A stretch of 64,000 bases of DNA, from positions 1 through 64,000 of IMG/VR virus record IMGVR_UViG_3300010334_000061; one strand, 5' to 3'. The notes under the pieces are model-generated. The model ran no database searches, was not told where the DNA came from, and saw nothing but the letters and a program-made list of their open reading frames with translations. This DNA comes from a virus. Positions 32,050 to 38,358 of this stretch are shown one piece after another (positions within the stretch are counted from its first letter, which is position 1; each line of letters starts with the position of its first letter). A program made the position numbers and the translations under genes.

Positions 32050-32619
32050 TTATTTTCCATGTACTAGTTGCATGATGTCATATGCGCAGTCATGCACAGG
32101 ATGATGTTTAATTACATTTGATCCCTTGTCGAAAGGAATTGTTAAATCACAGTAACCATTTTTTGCTGTTGTTGTTAAACAGTCTAATGCTGTTCTTACA
32201 TCTCGCCATTGATTATATGGTGCGAGTAACTCTTGACCTGTGACTTTACACAAACTGTCAATCGCCATTTGATCTAGTGAACCACGTGCCCAAAATGTAT
32301 TTTTACCTGGATTTCCAATGTAATCACGAAGTCGATTGATGCCTTCGATCGCTTCTAGGTCGTCTTCCTCACTCGGAATGAAACTTACCTTGCGAACGTA
32401 GTCATGTTGATTTGACCACCACTCAATGGTAGATTTATCAATCGTACGTTTATACTTAGCTACTTGTTCCTGCACATTAAACTTTACAAACAGTGCTTCG
32501 GAGATATAGTCATCGTAGGTTTGTGTTTTATCGTTTGGGTCAAATGCGATAATCGCAGCAGACAATACAACAGTCGTAGACTCTACACCGAGAGTCTCAA
32601 TATCAAACATATACATCAT
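32050..32619 (-). CDS. 3'-5' exonuclease, DexA/Rv2179c-like DEDD family
   Basis: A 189-residue nuclease domain: the first acidic pair in MYMFDIETLGVES (Asp6, Glu8), a second Asp in FWARGSLDQMAIDSL (about residue 115) and HDCAYD near the C-terminus (residues about 176-181), the DEDD set. T4 DexA degrades single-stranded DNA; the same fold includes RNases, so the substrate is not certain. It is coupled (ATGA) to a small gene upstream and adjoins the polymerase gene downstream, in the promoter unit starting at 33042. Confidence 0.82.
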   Translation of the reverse strand: MMYMFDIETLGVESTTVVLSAAIIAFDPNDKTQTYDDYISEALFVKFNVQEQVAKYKRTIDKSTIEWWSNQHDYVRKVSFIPSEEDDLEAIEGINRLRDYIGNPGKNTFWARGSLDQMAIDSLCKVTGQELLAPYNQWRDVRTALDCLTTTAKNGYCDLTIPFDKGSNVIKHHPVHDCAYDIMQLVHGK

Positions 32620-32783
32620 TTTTCGTTATCCTTATCAATTCGAATTATTCGCACTTCATCATATAGAGTGCCACGTTTCAACATATCTTCCGCTACTTGA
32701 TCTGCTTCAAGCCAGTTGTCGCAATGTTCTGTTGACATTACCAAACCCTGACGATATGCGACTACTTTAAATTGTGGTACCAT
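32616..32783 (-). CDS. Small protein, unknown function (55 aa)
   Basis: Encodes MVPQFKVVAYRQGLVMSTEH followed by a helix (NWLEADQVAEDMLKRG) and DEVRIIRIDKDNEK. Its stop overlaps the exonuclease start (ATGA) and its start overlaps the previous stop (TAATG), so it is locked into an operon by coupling on both sides. A compact beta-alpha-beta peptide fits. Function not recognised. Confidence 0.75.
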   Translation of the reverse strand: MVPQFKVVAYRQGLVMSTEHCDNWLEADQVAEDMLKRGTLYDEVRIIRIDKDNEK

Positions 32784-33010
32784 TACAAAATCATCCTTTG
32801 TAGTTTCAACTTCGCTTCGTGTACTGATTTGAACAAATCTCCGTTGATTTTAATGTTGCGATTATGCTTGATTGCGACAGTAACATTACCAGCAGTGAGT
32901 GTGGTAGTGTCAGTTGTCTTTGTTTTTGATACTGTGTTACCAGTAGAGAAGAATAGCGTGTCCATGAGTTCGTCAGAAGCCATTTTACGCAAAAAGTGGT
33001 TATTAGCCAT
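32783..33010 (-). CDS. Small protein, unknown function (75 aa)
   Basis: Starting at ATG 33010, with GGGG at about ten bases upstream, gives MANNHFLRKMASDELMDTLF, a Thr/Lys-rich centre and SVHEAKLKLQRMIL at the end. It is the first gene after the promoter at 33042-33070 and is TAATG-coupled to the next. The longer frame (six extra residues) lacks room for a leader. Function not recognised. Confidence 0.7.
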   Translation of the reverse strand: MANNHFLRKMASDELMDTLFFSTGNTVSKTKTTDTTTLTAGNVTVAIKHNRNIKINGDLFKSVHEAKLKLQRMIL

Positions 33011-33041
33011 ACAATACCCCATAATCAAGAATTATAGTATA

Positions 33042-33070
33042 ATTATACCTCGAAACCTATTAAATGTCAA
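33042..33070 (-). promoter_or_regulatory. Sigma70-type promoter for the polymerase unit
   Basis: TTGACA (33070-33065), 17-base spacer, TATAAT (33047-33042). Predicted start near 33035, 25 bases before ATG 33010. It reads two small genes, the exonuclease and the DNA polymerase. Confidence 0.88.
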
Positions 33071-33150
33071 GGGTTTTTCCGAAAAAGACCAAATTGGAGC
33101 GATTTTGGACGATTTTTGTGGTTTGGGAGGGGTAAAGGTCGGTCCAGACA

Positions 33151-33200
33151 GAAAAATCGTCCCTGTAGGGTCTAAAATCGGTCTACAGGGACGTTTTTTT
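33151..33200. terminator. Bidirectional Rho-independent terminator
   Basis: CGTCCCTGTAG (33158-33168) and CTACAGGGACG (33183-33193) form a perfect 11-bp stem with a 14-base loop. Seven T residues follow on the plus strand and GATTTTTC follows on the minus strand. It separates the gene at 33241 from the polymerase-unit promoter. Confidence 0.85.
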
Positions 33201-33211
33201 GGGTTTTTAGA

Positions 33212-33235
33212 CCCTATGAGGACCCCTATGAGGAC
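33212..33235. repeat. Tandem 12-bp direct repeat
   Basis: CCCTATGAGGAC occurs twice in immediate succession in the gap between the terminator and the gene ending at 33241. No function is evident. Confidence 0.9.
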
Positions 33236-33240
33236 GCTTT

Positions 33241-33453
33241 TTAGACGTTTCCAAGGGTCAAATACTCTAAAAACATAACACTTTCTTGATATGAACCAAA
33301 TATTCTAGTAAAATAGTCGCCTGTTACCTCATTATAACCAACAATCATAATCTGCTCATCAAGGTATACAGACGCTTTGATGAACCAATCACCTCTCATC
33401 GCAGTTGCGTAAGATATAATACCTTTACCGATGGTGACTTTTTTTATACTCAT
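33241..33453 (-). CDS. Small protein, unknown function (70 aa)
   Basis: From ATG 33453 the product is MSIKKVTIGKGIISYATAMR, then a WFIKASVYLDEQIMIVGYNE core, probably a small beta barrel or sheet, and a helical end. The longer reading frame starting at 33474 would begin inside the upstream hairpin. The ribosome site is weak. It ends before a bidirectional terminator. Function not recognised. Confidence 0.6.
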   Translation of the reverse strand: MSIKKVTIGKGIISYATAMRGDWFIKASVYLDEQIMIVGYNEVTGDYFTRIFGSYQESVMFLEYLTLGNV

Positions 33454-33475
33454 GCATTTATTTATCAGATGCATG

Positions 33476-33495
33476 AAGGGAGCCGAAGCTCCCTT
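33476..33495 (-). terminator. UUCG-loop hairpin after small genes
   Basis: AAGGGAGC and GCTCCCTT form an 8-bp stem; on the minus strand the loop is the stable TTCG tetraloop. It follows the stop codon at 33500. There is no T-run on the minus strand, so it may be an RNA end-stabilising or weak termination hairpin, as seen after T4 genes. A T-rich stretch follows on the plus strand. Confidence 0.6.
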
Positions 33496-33499
33496 GTTT

Positions 33500-33580
33500 T
33501 TATTTCACTGGTTTTGGTTCAGGTGACTTTTCATTCACCCAATCCCAATCATCATCTGTCATTGGGATCCAGTTGTTCAT
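33500..33580 (-). CDS. Very small acidic peptide (26 aa)
   Basis: Encodes MNNWIPMTDDDWDWVNEK and a Pro/Lys tail. Evidence for reality is the ATGA overlap with the stop of the preceding 38-codon gene and the hairpin right after its stop. Asp/Trp-rich; function unknown. Confidence 0.55.
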   Translation of the reverse strand: MNNWIPMTDDDWDWVNEKSPEPKPVK

Positions 33581-33693
33581 CTTCCAATACCTCTTGTTAT
33601 TGCATCCGCACGTGCTTTGCGTGCTTCACCAATTGATTCAAGAATTGATTTGAAAAATGTACCAATTAGTTTAAAGAGTTTCAGTGATCGCAT
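33577..33693 (-). CDS. Very small basic peptide (38 aa)
   Basis: Encodes MRSLKLFKLIGTFFKSILES followed by IGEARKARADAITRGIGR. It is an amphipathic, possibly membrane-binding N-terminal helix with a basic tail; similar short peptides occur in T4-like phages of aquatic bacteria as far as I recall. It overlaps the end of hsp20 upstream and is ATGA-coupled to the 26-residue peptide downstream. Confidence 0.62.
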   Translation of the reverse strand: MRSLKLFKLIGTFFKSILESIGEARKARADAITRGIGR

Positions 33694-34168
33694 CTTGCTC
33701 TTCCTCTGTTAGAAGTTGTTTCTTAGATGCTTTCGCGTCTTTCACTTCAATCTTTTTTGGCTTTTTGTGTTCAGGAATAACACGCTCTAAGAAAATCTTT
33801 AGCATGCCATTGAACATTTCCGCATCCTTAATTTCTGTTTGATCATTAAGTGCGAATGTACGAGTAAACGCACGATTAGCAATACCTTTGAAGACATAGT
33901 CAGAACCATCTTCTGCAGTAGTACCCTTAACAATCAACTTGTCTCCATCAATCTCAATCTCGATGTCTTGCTTAGCAAAGCCAGCAACAGCGATCTCAAT
34001 GACATACTTGTTCTCGTCTGTCTTCTTGATGTTGTAAGGTGGGTAGTTTGGGATATTTTTTGTTAGATCATCATGTAGTTTTGCTAGTTGATTGAATTGC
34101 TCATCAAAACCAACAAACACTCTATCAAAGTCTTGACCGAAAATGGTCGGAATGAATTTATGTACCAT
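33671..34168 (-). CDS. Small heat-shock protein Hsp20 family
   Basis: A 165-residue alpha-crystallin-domain chaperone: NYPPYNIKKTDENKYVIEIA, AGFAKQDIEIEIDGDKLIVKG and RTFALNDQTEIKDAEMFNGM, then the GMLKIFLERV strand typical of IbpA-like proteins. Hsp20 is widespread in cyanophages and other aquatic T4-like phages, where it may protect virion or host proteins. The start at MVHKFIP (TAGGAGAAAA just upstream) is chosen over a 23-codon longer frame that runs into the structured leader. The start coordinate may be off by a base from manual counting. Confidence 0.9.
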   Translation of the reverse strand: MVHKFIPTIFGQDFDRVFVGFDEQFNQLAKLHDDLTKNIPNYPPYNIKKTDENKYVIEIAVAGFAKQDIEIEIDGDKLIVKGTTAEDGSDYVFKGIANRAFTRTFALNDQTEIKDAEMFNGMLKIFLERVIPEHKKPKKIEVKDAKASKKQLLTEEEQDAITETL

Positions 34169-34174
34169 AAGTTT

Positions 34175-34430
34175 TCTCCTATTAAGCGAGTTAGAAAAAC
34201 CCTCAAGCAATCCCCGAAAGCGATTGAAGAGAGCCATATTAAATACTGGTTACGATTCCAGCGATATCGTGACGCCATATCCGCTTTATGCGATTCGTTA
34301 CTTAGCGGTCCTAAGGTGAATCCAAATTAGTGGGGGTTCTGGGCTGGTTTCCCCCAACCAGTTTATCCTAGAGTATTACGTCGCGATAGGACTAGGTTCC
34401 ATCTTTGACGTTCCCATCCCTGAGAATCGT
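34175..34430 (-). ncRNA. Candidate structured RNA leader between pqqA and hsp20
   Basis: About 255 bases without a minus-strand gene. Read on the minus strand, CTGGTT-GGGGGA-AACCAG is a hairpin whose G5 loop can pair with the downstream CCCCC (both within 34330-34365), an H-type pseudoknot. Flanking it are CCTAG/CTAGG, ACGTC/GACGT and CTTAG-GACCG-CTAAG pairings. The density of pairings suggests a folded RNA, either the 5' leader of hsp20 (thermosensor or riboswitch) or an independent RNA. It matches no family I can name. Confidence 0.45.
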
Positions 34431-34502
34431 TTAGCGATTGGCTACGTACATTGTAATTTCAAAGCCAAAACGCATTTCCGTTGCAGTAGGTTTAGTCCAC
34501 AT
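34431..34502 (-). CDS. pqqA: PqqA-like PQQ precursor peptide (23 aa)
   Basis: Encodes a 23-residue peptide starting MWTKP and ending [14 protein letters not shown]. This agrees with PqqA, whose conserved Glu and Tyr in E-V-T-x-Y are cross-linked by the radical-SAM enzyme PqqE to build the cofactor PQQ; here they are Glu15 and Tyr19 in EITMY. Length, the N-terminal MWTKP and the terminal NR also fit bacterial PqqA. The ATG has CGGAGATG upstream at suitable spacing, and a late-type promoter lies about 100 bases upstream. No other pqq gene is in the window, so host PqqB-E would be needed. Too short for routine gene calling. Confidence 0.85.
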   Translation of the reverse strand: MWTKPTATEMRFGFEITMYVANR

Positions 34503-34544
34503 GTTTTCATCTCCGTATATGTCCGATTTGGACAATAATACTTA

Positions 34545-34558
34545 TTGCCCGAAGGCAA
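34545..34558 (-). terminator. UUCG-loop hairpin upstream of pqqA
   Basis: TTGCC and GGCAA form a 5-bp stem; on the minus strand the loop is TTCG. It lies between the end of the orphan frame at 34590 and the pqqA start, within the putative late transcript. It may be an mRNA end or processing hairpin. Confidence 0.4.
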
Positions 34559-34589
34559 ATAAATGGCTAATGAAAATCATTAAAATCTA

Positions 34590-34777
34590 CTAACTGTTTT
34601 TATTTATATTATCAAACTTCATCAAAGCAAGTTGCCTTGCTAAAAAAAGTCTAAATTTTACATGTGCACTAAGATCTGTATCTGTATCTTCTTGAACAAT
34701 TTTTGGACGACGATAGGGTGATTGAATATCTAGTTCATCAAACCAATCGTCATCATCGTCATCAATTTCTAAATTAC
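34590..34777 (-). other. Open frame without a normal start codon, coding-like
   Basis: A minus-strand frame reads NLEIDDDDDWFDELDIQSPY, then RRPKIVQEDTDTDLSAHVK and FRLFLARQLALMKFDN, ending at TAG 34590. The composition is that of a real small phage protein, but the frame has no ATG, GTG or TTG back to the preceding stop. It is in the +1 frame relative to the upstream gene, which ends AAG TAA at 34774. Possibilities are a +1 frameshift at that stop, an ATT start, or decay. Confidence 0.45.
34601..34608 (-). promoter_or_regulatory. T4-type late promoter
   Basis: TATAAATA on the minus strand (34608-34601), the exact T4 late consensus recognised with gp55. It lies about 100 bases upstream of pqqA and would read pqqA, the structured leader and hsp20. 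Confidence 0.65.
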
Positions 34778-35073
34778 TTAGAAGTTGCTGTTGCTTTCTT
34801 TGTGTCCTTGGTAGGTGTAGCTTGACTTTTAGTGGCTGCTTTAGCAGCGTCCTTTTCTTTCTTGGCTTCTACCTTTGCCTTAGCATTTGCAGCTGCTTTC
34901 TCTTGAACAGAAGTTGGAGCATGTTTCGCTTCATCTTTCTTAGCAACTGGTTTCTTTGTCTCAGCTTTTTTGGCTGGGGCAGTAGCTGCTGGTTTTGGTT
35001 CAGGTGATTTGGCTGGTTGAGCAAATGATACTGTTGCTACTGAAAGTGCTACGATTGCGATAAGATTTTTCAT
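34774..35073 (-). CDS. Exported Lys/Ala/Pro-rich protein (99 aa)
   Basis: A Sec signal peptide (MKNLIAIVALSVATVSFA, cleavage expected after SFA at residue 18) precedes a mature part made almost only of Lys, Ala, Pro, Thr and Glu (KPAATAPAKKAETKKPVAKK). The mature region resembles histone-H1-like tails yet is predicted to be periplasmic. It is ATGA-coupled to the gene upstream. Function unknown; binding to polyanions at the cell envelope is a guess. Its stop codon is followed at once by the coding-like +1 frame. Confidence 0.72.
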   Translation of the reverse strand: MKNLIAIVALSVATVSFAQPAKSPEPKPAATAPAKKAETKKPVAKKDEAKHAPTSVQEKAAANAKAKVEAKKEKDAAKAATKSQATPTKDTKKATATSK

Positions 35074-35258
35074 GATTGCGTTTCCTCATTAGTTGAAGTT
35101 TGGATTTCCTGCGCTTCTTGGATCGCTTTCCATTGTGGTACAGCTTGATTGCGTAACTTCTCAATTAAGCCACTTACTTTGATGTATGGTTGTTCGCCAA
35201 GCGCAGATAACACAAGATCAACCTCATCAACATTAAGATTCAATTTAATAATACTCAT
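35070..35258 (-). CDS. Small conserved phage protein (62 aa)
   Basis: A 62-residue protein, MSIIKLNLNVDEVDLVLSAL, with a helix VSGLIEKLRNQAVPQWKAIQ and a polar tail. I associate such proteins with T4-like phages (the pattern LxLxxxExxLVLxALGxxPY). Function unknown. It precedes the exported protein with ATGA overlap and follows regA after a 52-base gap that contains a TATAAT-like box without a convincing -35 partner. Confidence 0.65.
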   Translation of the reverse strand: MSIIKLNLNVDEVDLVLSALGEQPYIKVSGLIEKLRNQAVPQWKAIQEAQEIQTSTNEETQS

Positions 35259-35310
35259 AATTTCCTACTCTCCATAGTAATATAACGCTACAGCATTATA
35301 ATTGGTTGAC

Positions 35311-35733
35311 TTACTTCTTAACTTTTTTCCCAATATTATACTTGGGTACAAGTTCCCATTCGTCTTTCTCTTTGAAAGACAATACTTTAATTTGTGACAA
35401 TGATGCTTGTGGTTCAGCTTCTGCTGGTTTTATAATTTTCAACAGTCCCCAATCTTGAAGCAACACAGCAACTGTGTTCCTACGTTCAATATCATTGTTT
35501 GTTAAATTTGATTCTTTTCCATCCAAAGCAAATAGTTCTTTGAAATGCACCAAGAAATATCTACCCTGTTTGTGTAGAATATGACATGACTGAAACAACT
35601 TATGCTCTTTACGTGATGCGATCCCAATACGTGTCAATGTTTCCTTAATCTTAAGGAAATTGTCTGGTTCTGGGAGTGTCACTTCGAGCATACTGTCTGA
35701 TGTCCAATCATAATAAACAGTTTCAACACTCAT
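35311..35733 (-). CDS. regA: RegA-like translational repressor
   Basis: RNA-binding repressor that blocks translation of early mRNAs, including clamp and clamp-loader messages. It is recognised by EPDNFLKIKETLTRIGIASR (about residues 22-41), QSCHILHKQGRYFLVHFKEL and RRNTVAVLLQDWGLLKII, which match T4 RegA along its length. It has an extra C-terminal extension of some 20 residues ending in KKVKK. Gene order 45-44-62-regA is that of T4, and it overlaps gene 62 by four bases. Confidence 0.93.
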   Translation of the reverse strand: MSVETVYYDWTSDSMLEVTLPEPDNFLKIKETLTRIGIASRKEHKLFQSCHILHKQGRYFLVHFKELFALDGKESNLTNNDIERRNTVAVLLQDWGLLKIIKPAEAEPQASLSQIKVLSFKEKDEWELVPKYNIGKKVKK

Positions 35734-36113
35734 TTTCTTCCACCTTTATCCATTTTTCGTTTTATCAGTTGTAACTGTTCTTCTGTCAAAATGTCGAGAA
35801 CAGTCATTGCTTTACGCTTACTATAATCATAGTATTGCATTACCATTTCCAAGTCATCTGTTTTTGGGACTTTCTCAGCCCATTTACTGAATCGTTTTTT
35901 CTTGGTAATTGTATTTAGCAAATACGAAAATTGCCAATCTTTCGGAATGGCACGATGGATATTCATCTGATTGGCTTGAAGTACTGTATCTGGAAAGTAC
36001 GCCAAACCTCTGTTGATGATGAAAGAGTTATAGTCTTTTTCAGCTTGTGGTTCTTTTATTAGATCCTTGTTTTTGTTGTCGCAGATCGCATTAATAAAAT
36101 CAAATGGGGTCAT
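35730..36113 (-). CDS. 62: Clamp-loader small subunit (T4 gp62-like)
   Basis: Small subunit of the gp44/gp62 loader that places gp45 on DNA. At 127 residues it is clearly shorter than T4 gp62. The start TPFDFINAICDNKNKDLI and the PKDWQFSYLLNTITKKKRFS segment fit the cyanophage-like short form. Its assignment rests on these and on the strict 45-44-62-regA order. It is coupled to regA (ATGA). Confidence 0.88.
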   Translation of the reverse strand: MTPFDFINAICDNKNKDLIKEPQAEKDYNSFIINRGLAYFPDTVLQANQMNIHRAIPKDWQFSYLLNTITKKKRFSKWAEKVPKTDDLEMVMQYYDYSKRKAMTVLDILTEEQLQLIKRKMDKGGRK

Positions 36114-36120
36114 GATAACC

Positions 36121-37062
36121 TCACTTGAATTTACAGTTTGCCATAATCTCTGTCAAAGCAGCAACATTATTAACTTCAATGTCAGCAACGAATGCTGCTT
36201 TATACTGATAATCAGCAAGTATCAACACAAGCTGAGGAACAGATTGTCCCTCAACAATATCTGCAGCAGTGTCATAAAGTCTTCGGAATAATACCGAAGT
36301 TTCAATGTCGTTGTTTCTAGCAACCCACTTACGTGCTTCAATAAAGTTTTTCTCCTTGAGATAACCAACCAACTCTTTCATGGTTTCATCGGACATGTTG
36401 GCCAAAATGCCAGCATCAACTTTACCACTAACACTATATCTTTGAAGTTCGTTAAGAACTCTACGGAAGTCTGGGAAAAATGTTTCTACAACTTTAGCAA
36501 CAACTTTAGAATCAGATTCTACACCTTCAGATGTTAGAACATCATTAACCCTGCGGAAAAATGATGCTGCGATCTTTGGTTTATCTTTGCTTTCAATCTT
36601 AAAGTCTACGACTGCACATCGACTGTGGAGTGGGGCAATGATTCTGTTTTTGAAGTTACATGTAAGGATGAATCGACAGTTGTTTGAAAACTCTTCGATA
36701 AAAGCACGCAAGGCTGCTTGTGTGTCTGGCGTAAGATAGTCGGCTTCGTCAAGGATGACGACTTTTGCACCTTCTGCGGTGATACTAACAGACGAGGCAA
36801 ATTGTTTGATTTTTGTACGTAAGACATCGATTCCTCTTTCTTCAGATCCGTTGATAAACAAATAATCAGCACCCAACTCATTACACAAAGCACGTGCCAC
36901 TGTAGTTTTACCTACACCAGCACTGCCTGAGAAAATAAAATTGGGCAACTGTCCCTCAGCAATATATTGCTTAAATGTATCTTTGATTTGTTGCGGTAGG
37001 ATGCAATCATCAATAACTTGTGGGCGATACTTCTCGCACCAGAGAAACTCTTCACGACTCAT
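36121..37062 (-). CDS. 44: Clamp-loader ATPase (T4 gp44-like)
   Basis: AAA+ ATPase of the clamp loader. Walker A is FSGSAGVGKTTVARAL (about residues 44-59), Walker B is VVILDEADYLT, and the arginine finger region reads APLHSRCAVVDF. The N-terminal LWCEKYRPQVIDDCIL is the classic RFC/gp44 box. 313 residues, close to T4. It lies 18 bases downstream of gene 45 and 7 bases before gene 62. Confidence 0.96.
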   Translation of the reverse strand: MSREEFLWCEKYRPQVIDDCILPQQIKDTFKQYIAEGQLPNFIFSGSAGVGKTTVARALCNELGADYLFINGSEERGIDVLRTKIKQFASSVSITAEGAKVVILDEADYLTPDTQAALRAFIEEFSNNCRFILTCNFKNRIIAPLHSRCAVVDFKIESKDKPKIAASFFRRVNDVLTSEGVESDSKVVAKVVETFFPDFRRVLNELQRYSVSGKVDAGILANMSDETMKELVGYLKEKNFIEARKWVARNNDIETSVLFRRLYDTAADIVEGQSVPQLVLILADYQYKAAFVADIEVNNVAALTEIMANCKFK

Positions 37063-37080
37063 AATATAATATCCTTAAAA

Positions 37081-37740
37081 TTATTCAGATGTTGAATCAG
37101 ATTCAACTGCTACATAATATGATAGACTTGTTTTTGCAGATTTAAAACGACAAATTTTCATCTTAGCAATAGAAACATCATATGCTCCTGGAAGCATTTT
37201 GAAGTTTTCAATTTTAAGGTTTGCTGTAAAGTTCTTATCAGTTGTACCAACCTCAACTTCAAATTTATTTGTTAGAGGATTTTTCTTATCCACAACAACA
37301 GCATTTACTTTGCCATTTGAACCGATGAAAGATACATCAGATACTTTAAGAACACCAGCAGCACGGATCAAGTTTGATAGATCGCCAGCTGAGAGTGAGA
37401 AATTGATTTCCGCTTCTGGGAAATTGATTGCCTTGGCAGGTGTCTTCAAAGTAGTTTCTTCCGCAGCACGGTAACTAATTTGATTCTTACCTTCTTTGAT
37501 TGTTACAGTGTTTCCACTGAAAGATAGATCTGGGTCATTGAACAATGACAATGTGCCAAGAAATTCATTGATATCATAGATACCAAAATTTTGTGGGAAT
37601 GTTTCAGGAACAATTACTTCCCCAAACACAGTTTTGTTTTCAGTCATCGAATAGATGCTGTTACCTTCACGAAGCAACAGGTTTAAATTGATAGAAGCAA
37701 AGTTCTTCAATACCTCTTGCGTTTCTTTACTAATCTTCAT
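37081..37740 (-). CDS. 45: Sliding clamp (T4 gp45-like)
   Basis: Trimeric processivity clamp for the polymerase and, in T4, co-activator of late transcription. It is 219 residues long, starting MKISKETQEVLKNFASINLN, with the two-domain clamp pattern: EVIVPETFPQNFGIYDINEF and, in the second half, PGAYDVSIAKMKICRF. The start has AAAGGAGACG, 35 bases below a consensus promoter. It is the presumed partner of the DLxEFF tails on polymerase, dioxygenase and glycosyltransferase. Confidence 0.95.
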   Translation of the reverse strand: MKISKETQEVLKNFASINLNLLLREGNSIYSMTENKTVFGEVIVPETFPQNFGIYDINEFLGTLSLFNDPDLSFSGNTVTIKEGKNQISYRAAEETTLKTPAKAINFPEAEINFSLSAGDLSNLIRAAGVLKVSDVSFIGSNGKVNAVVVDKKNPLTNKFEVEVGTTDKNFTANLKIENFKMLPGAYDVSIAKMKICRFKSAKTSLSYYVAVESDSTSE

Positions 37741-37781
37741 TCACGTCTCCTTTAAAAATGATATATCAATATGTATAAAGT

Positions 37782-37810
37782 ATTATACCTATAAAAGTGT
37801 TTTGTGTCAA
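37782..37810 (-). promoter_or_regulatory. Sigma70-type promoter for the clamp/clamp-loader operon
   Basis: TTGACA (37810-37805), 17-base spacer, TATAAT (37787-37782). Predicted start near 37775, giving a 35-base leader to gene 45. The -35 box lies over the last codons of the upstream hydroxylase-like gene. Confidence 0.88.
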
Positions 37811-38358
37811 ATATATTTACTGTTGGCAGGATGATCTAACGAATGTGGCACATCGAACACAAAGGTAAGACGTTCTTCGTCACCAACTTGTTTCGCAGCA
37901 TGATACTCTTTATTATTAAACCAAAAGAAAGTTCCTGGCTCAATGATATGTTGCTCATCGCCACATGTGTAAAGATATTTTCCTTGTAGACAAAGATGAA
38001 ATCTATCACGTGTTTTGTAATATGTTCCATCATCGATGTGAGACAAAACTTCTCCACCAATTGCCAACTTGAAAAATGCTGCTCGGGAATGTTCAGTTAT
38101 TCCACGCTCGATCAGCCATTTCCTAATCTCAGTGTATTTTGTGTATAGTGGTGTGTTCATTTGTAGTTCTGAGTTCTTAGGATTGTCTCCTTCTTTACGA
38201 ACTACTGCCATAGTCAAAGGCATAAAGCCATATGGCTTGAGATCGCCAGCAATGTTCTTATAAGAAGACACTGCTTGCCAATCTTGTGGGTTGTCCAATA
38301 CTTGTTCTAGTATCGAACTAACATCAACATTATAATTCCAAAATTTAAAATTACTCAT
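37807..38358 (-). CDS. Aspartyl/asparaginyl beta-hydroxylase-like dioxygenase
   Basis: A 183-residue cupin-fold 2-oxoglutarate/Fe(II)-type protein of the Asp_Arg_Hydrox group: iron-site HID in GEVLSHIDDGTYYKTRDRFH (about residues 107-126), Arg in RDRFHLCLQG and distal His in FFWFNNKEYHAAKQ. Members hydroxylate Asp/Asn/Arg in proteins, and related phage proteins are of unknown target. It overlaps the upstream small gene by eight bases. The single His-x-Asp and a second His are present, so activity is plausible. Confidence 0.78.
   Translation of the reverse strand: MSNFKFWNYNVDVSSILEQVLDNPQDWQAVSSYKNIAGDLKPYGFMPLTMAVVRKEGDNPKNSELQMNTPLYTKYTEIRKWLIERGITEHSRAAFFKLAIGGEVLSHIDDGTYYKTRDRFHLCLQGKYLYTCGDEQHIIEPGTFFWFNNKEYHAAKQVGDEERLTFVFDVPHSLDHPANSKYI

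Noticed and set aside
33476-33495. Reading the GGGAGC hairpin as a plus-strand terminator for a plus-strand gene
   Set aside because: No plus-strand gene ends there; the TTCG tetraloop on the minus strand fits an RNA end for the small minus-strand genes better.
34240-34270. Segment GGTTACGATTCCAG resembling a tRNA T arm
   Set aside because: The loop is too long for the T-loop pattern and no acceptor, D or anticodon arms can be folded around it. No tRNA gene was found in the window by eye.
34301-34320. Sequence CGGTCCTAAGGT, which resembles the I-CeuI site core in 23S rRNA genes
   Set aside because: Only about 12 bases agree and the flanks do not; no rRNA gene or intron structure is present, so chance similarity is more likely.
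34088-34330. Plus-strand open frame crossing the hsp20 start and the structured region, 80 residues
   Set aside because: No ribosome site or promoter, opposite to every other gene, and it overlaps the coding start of hsp20; the coding-like end is probably chance over a structured RNA.
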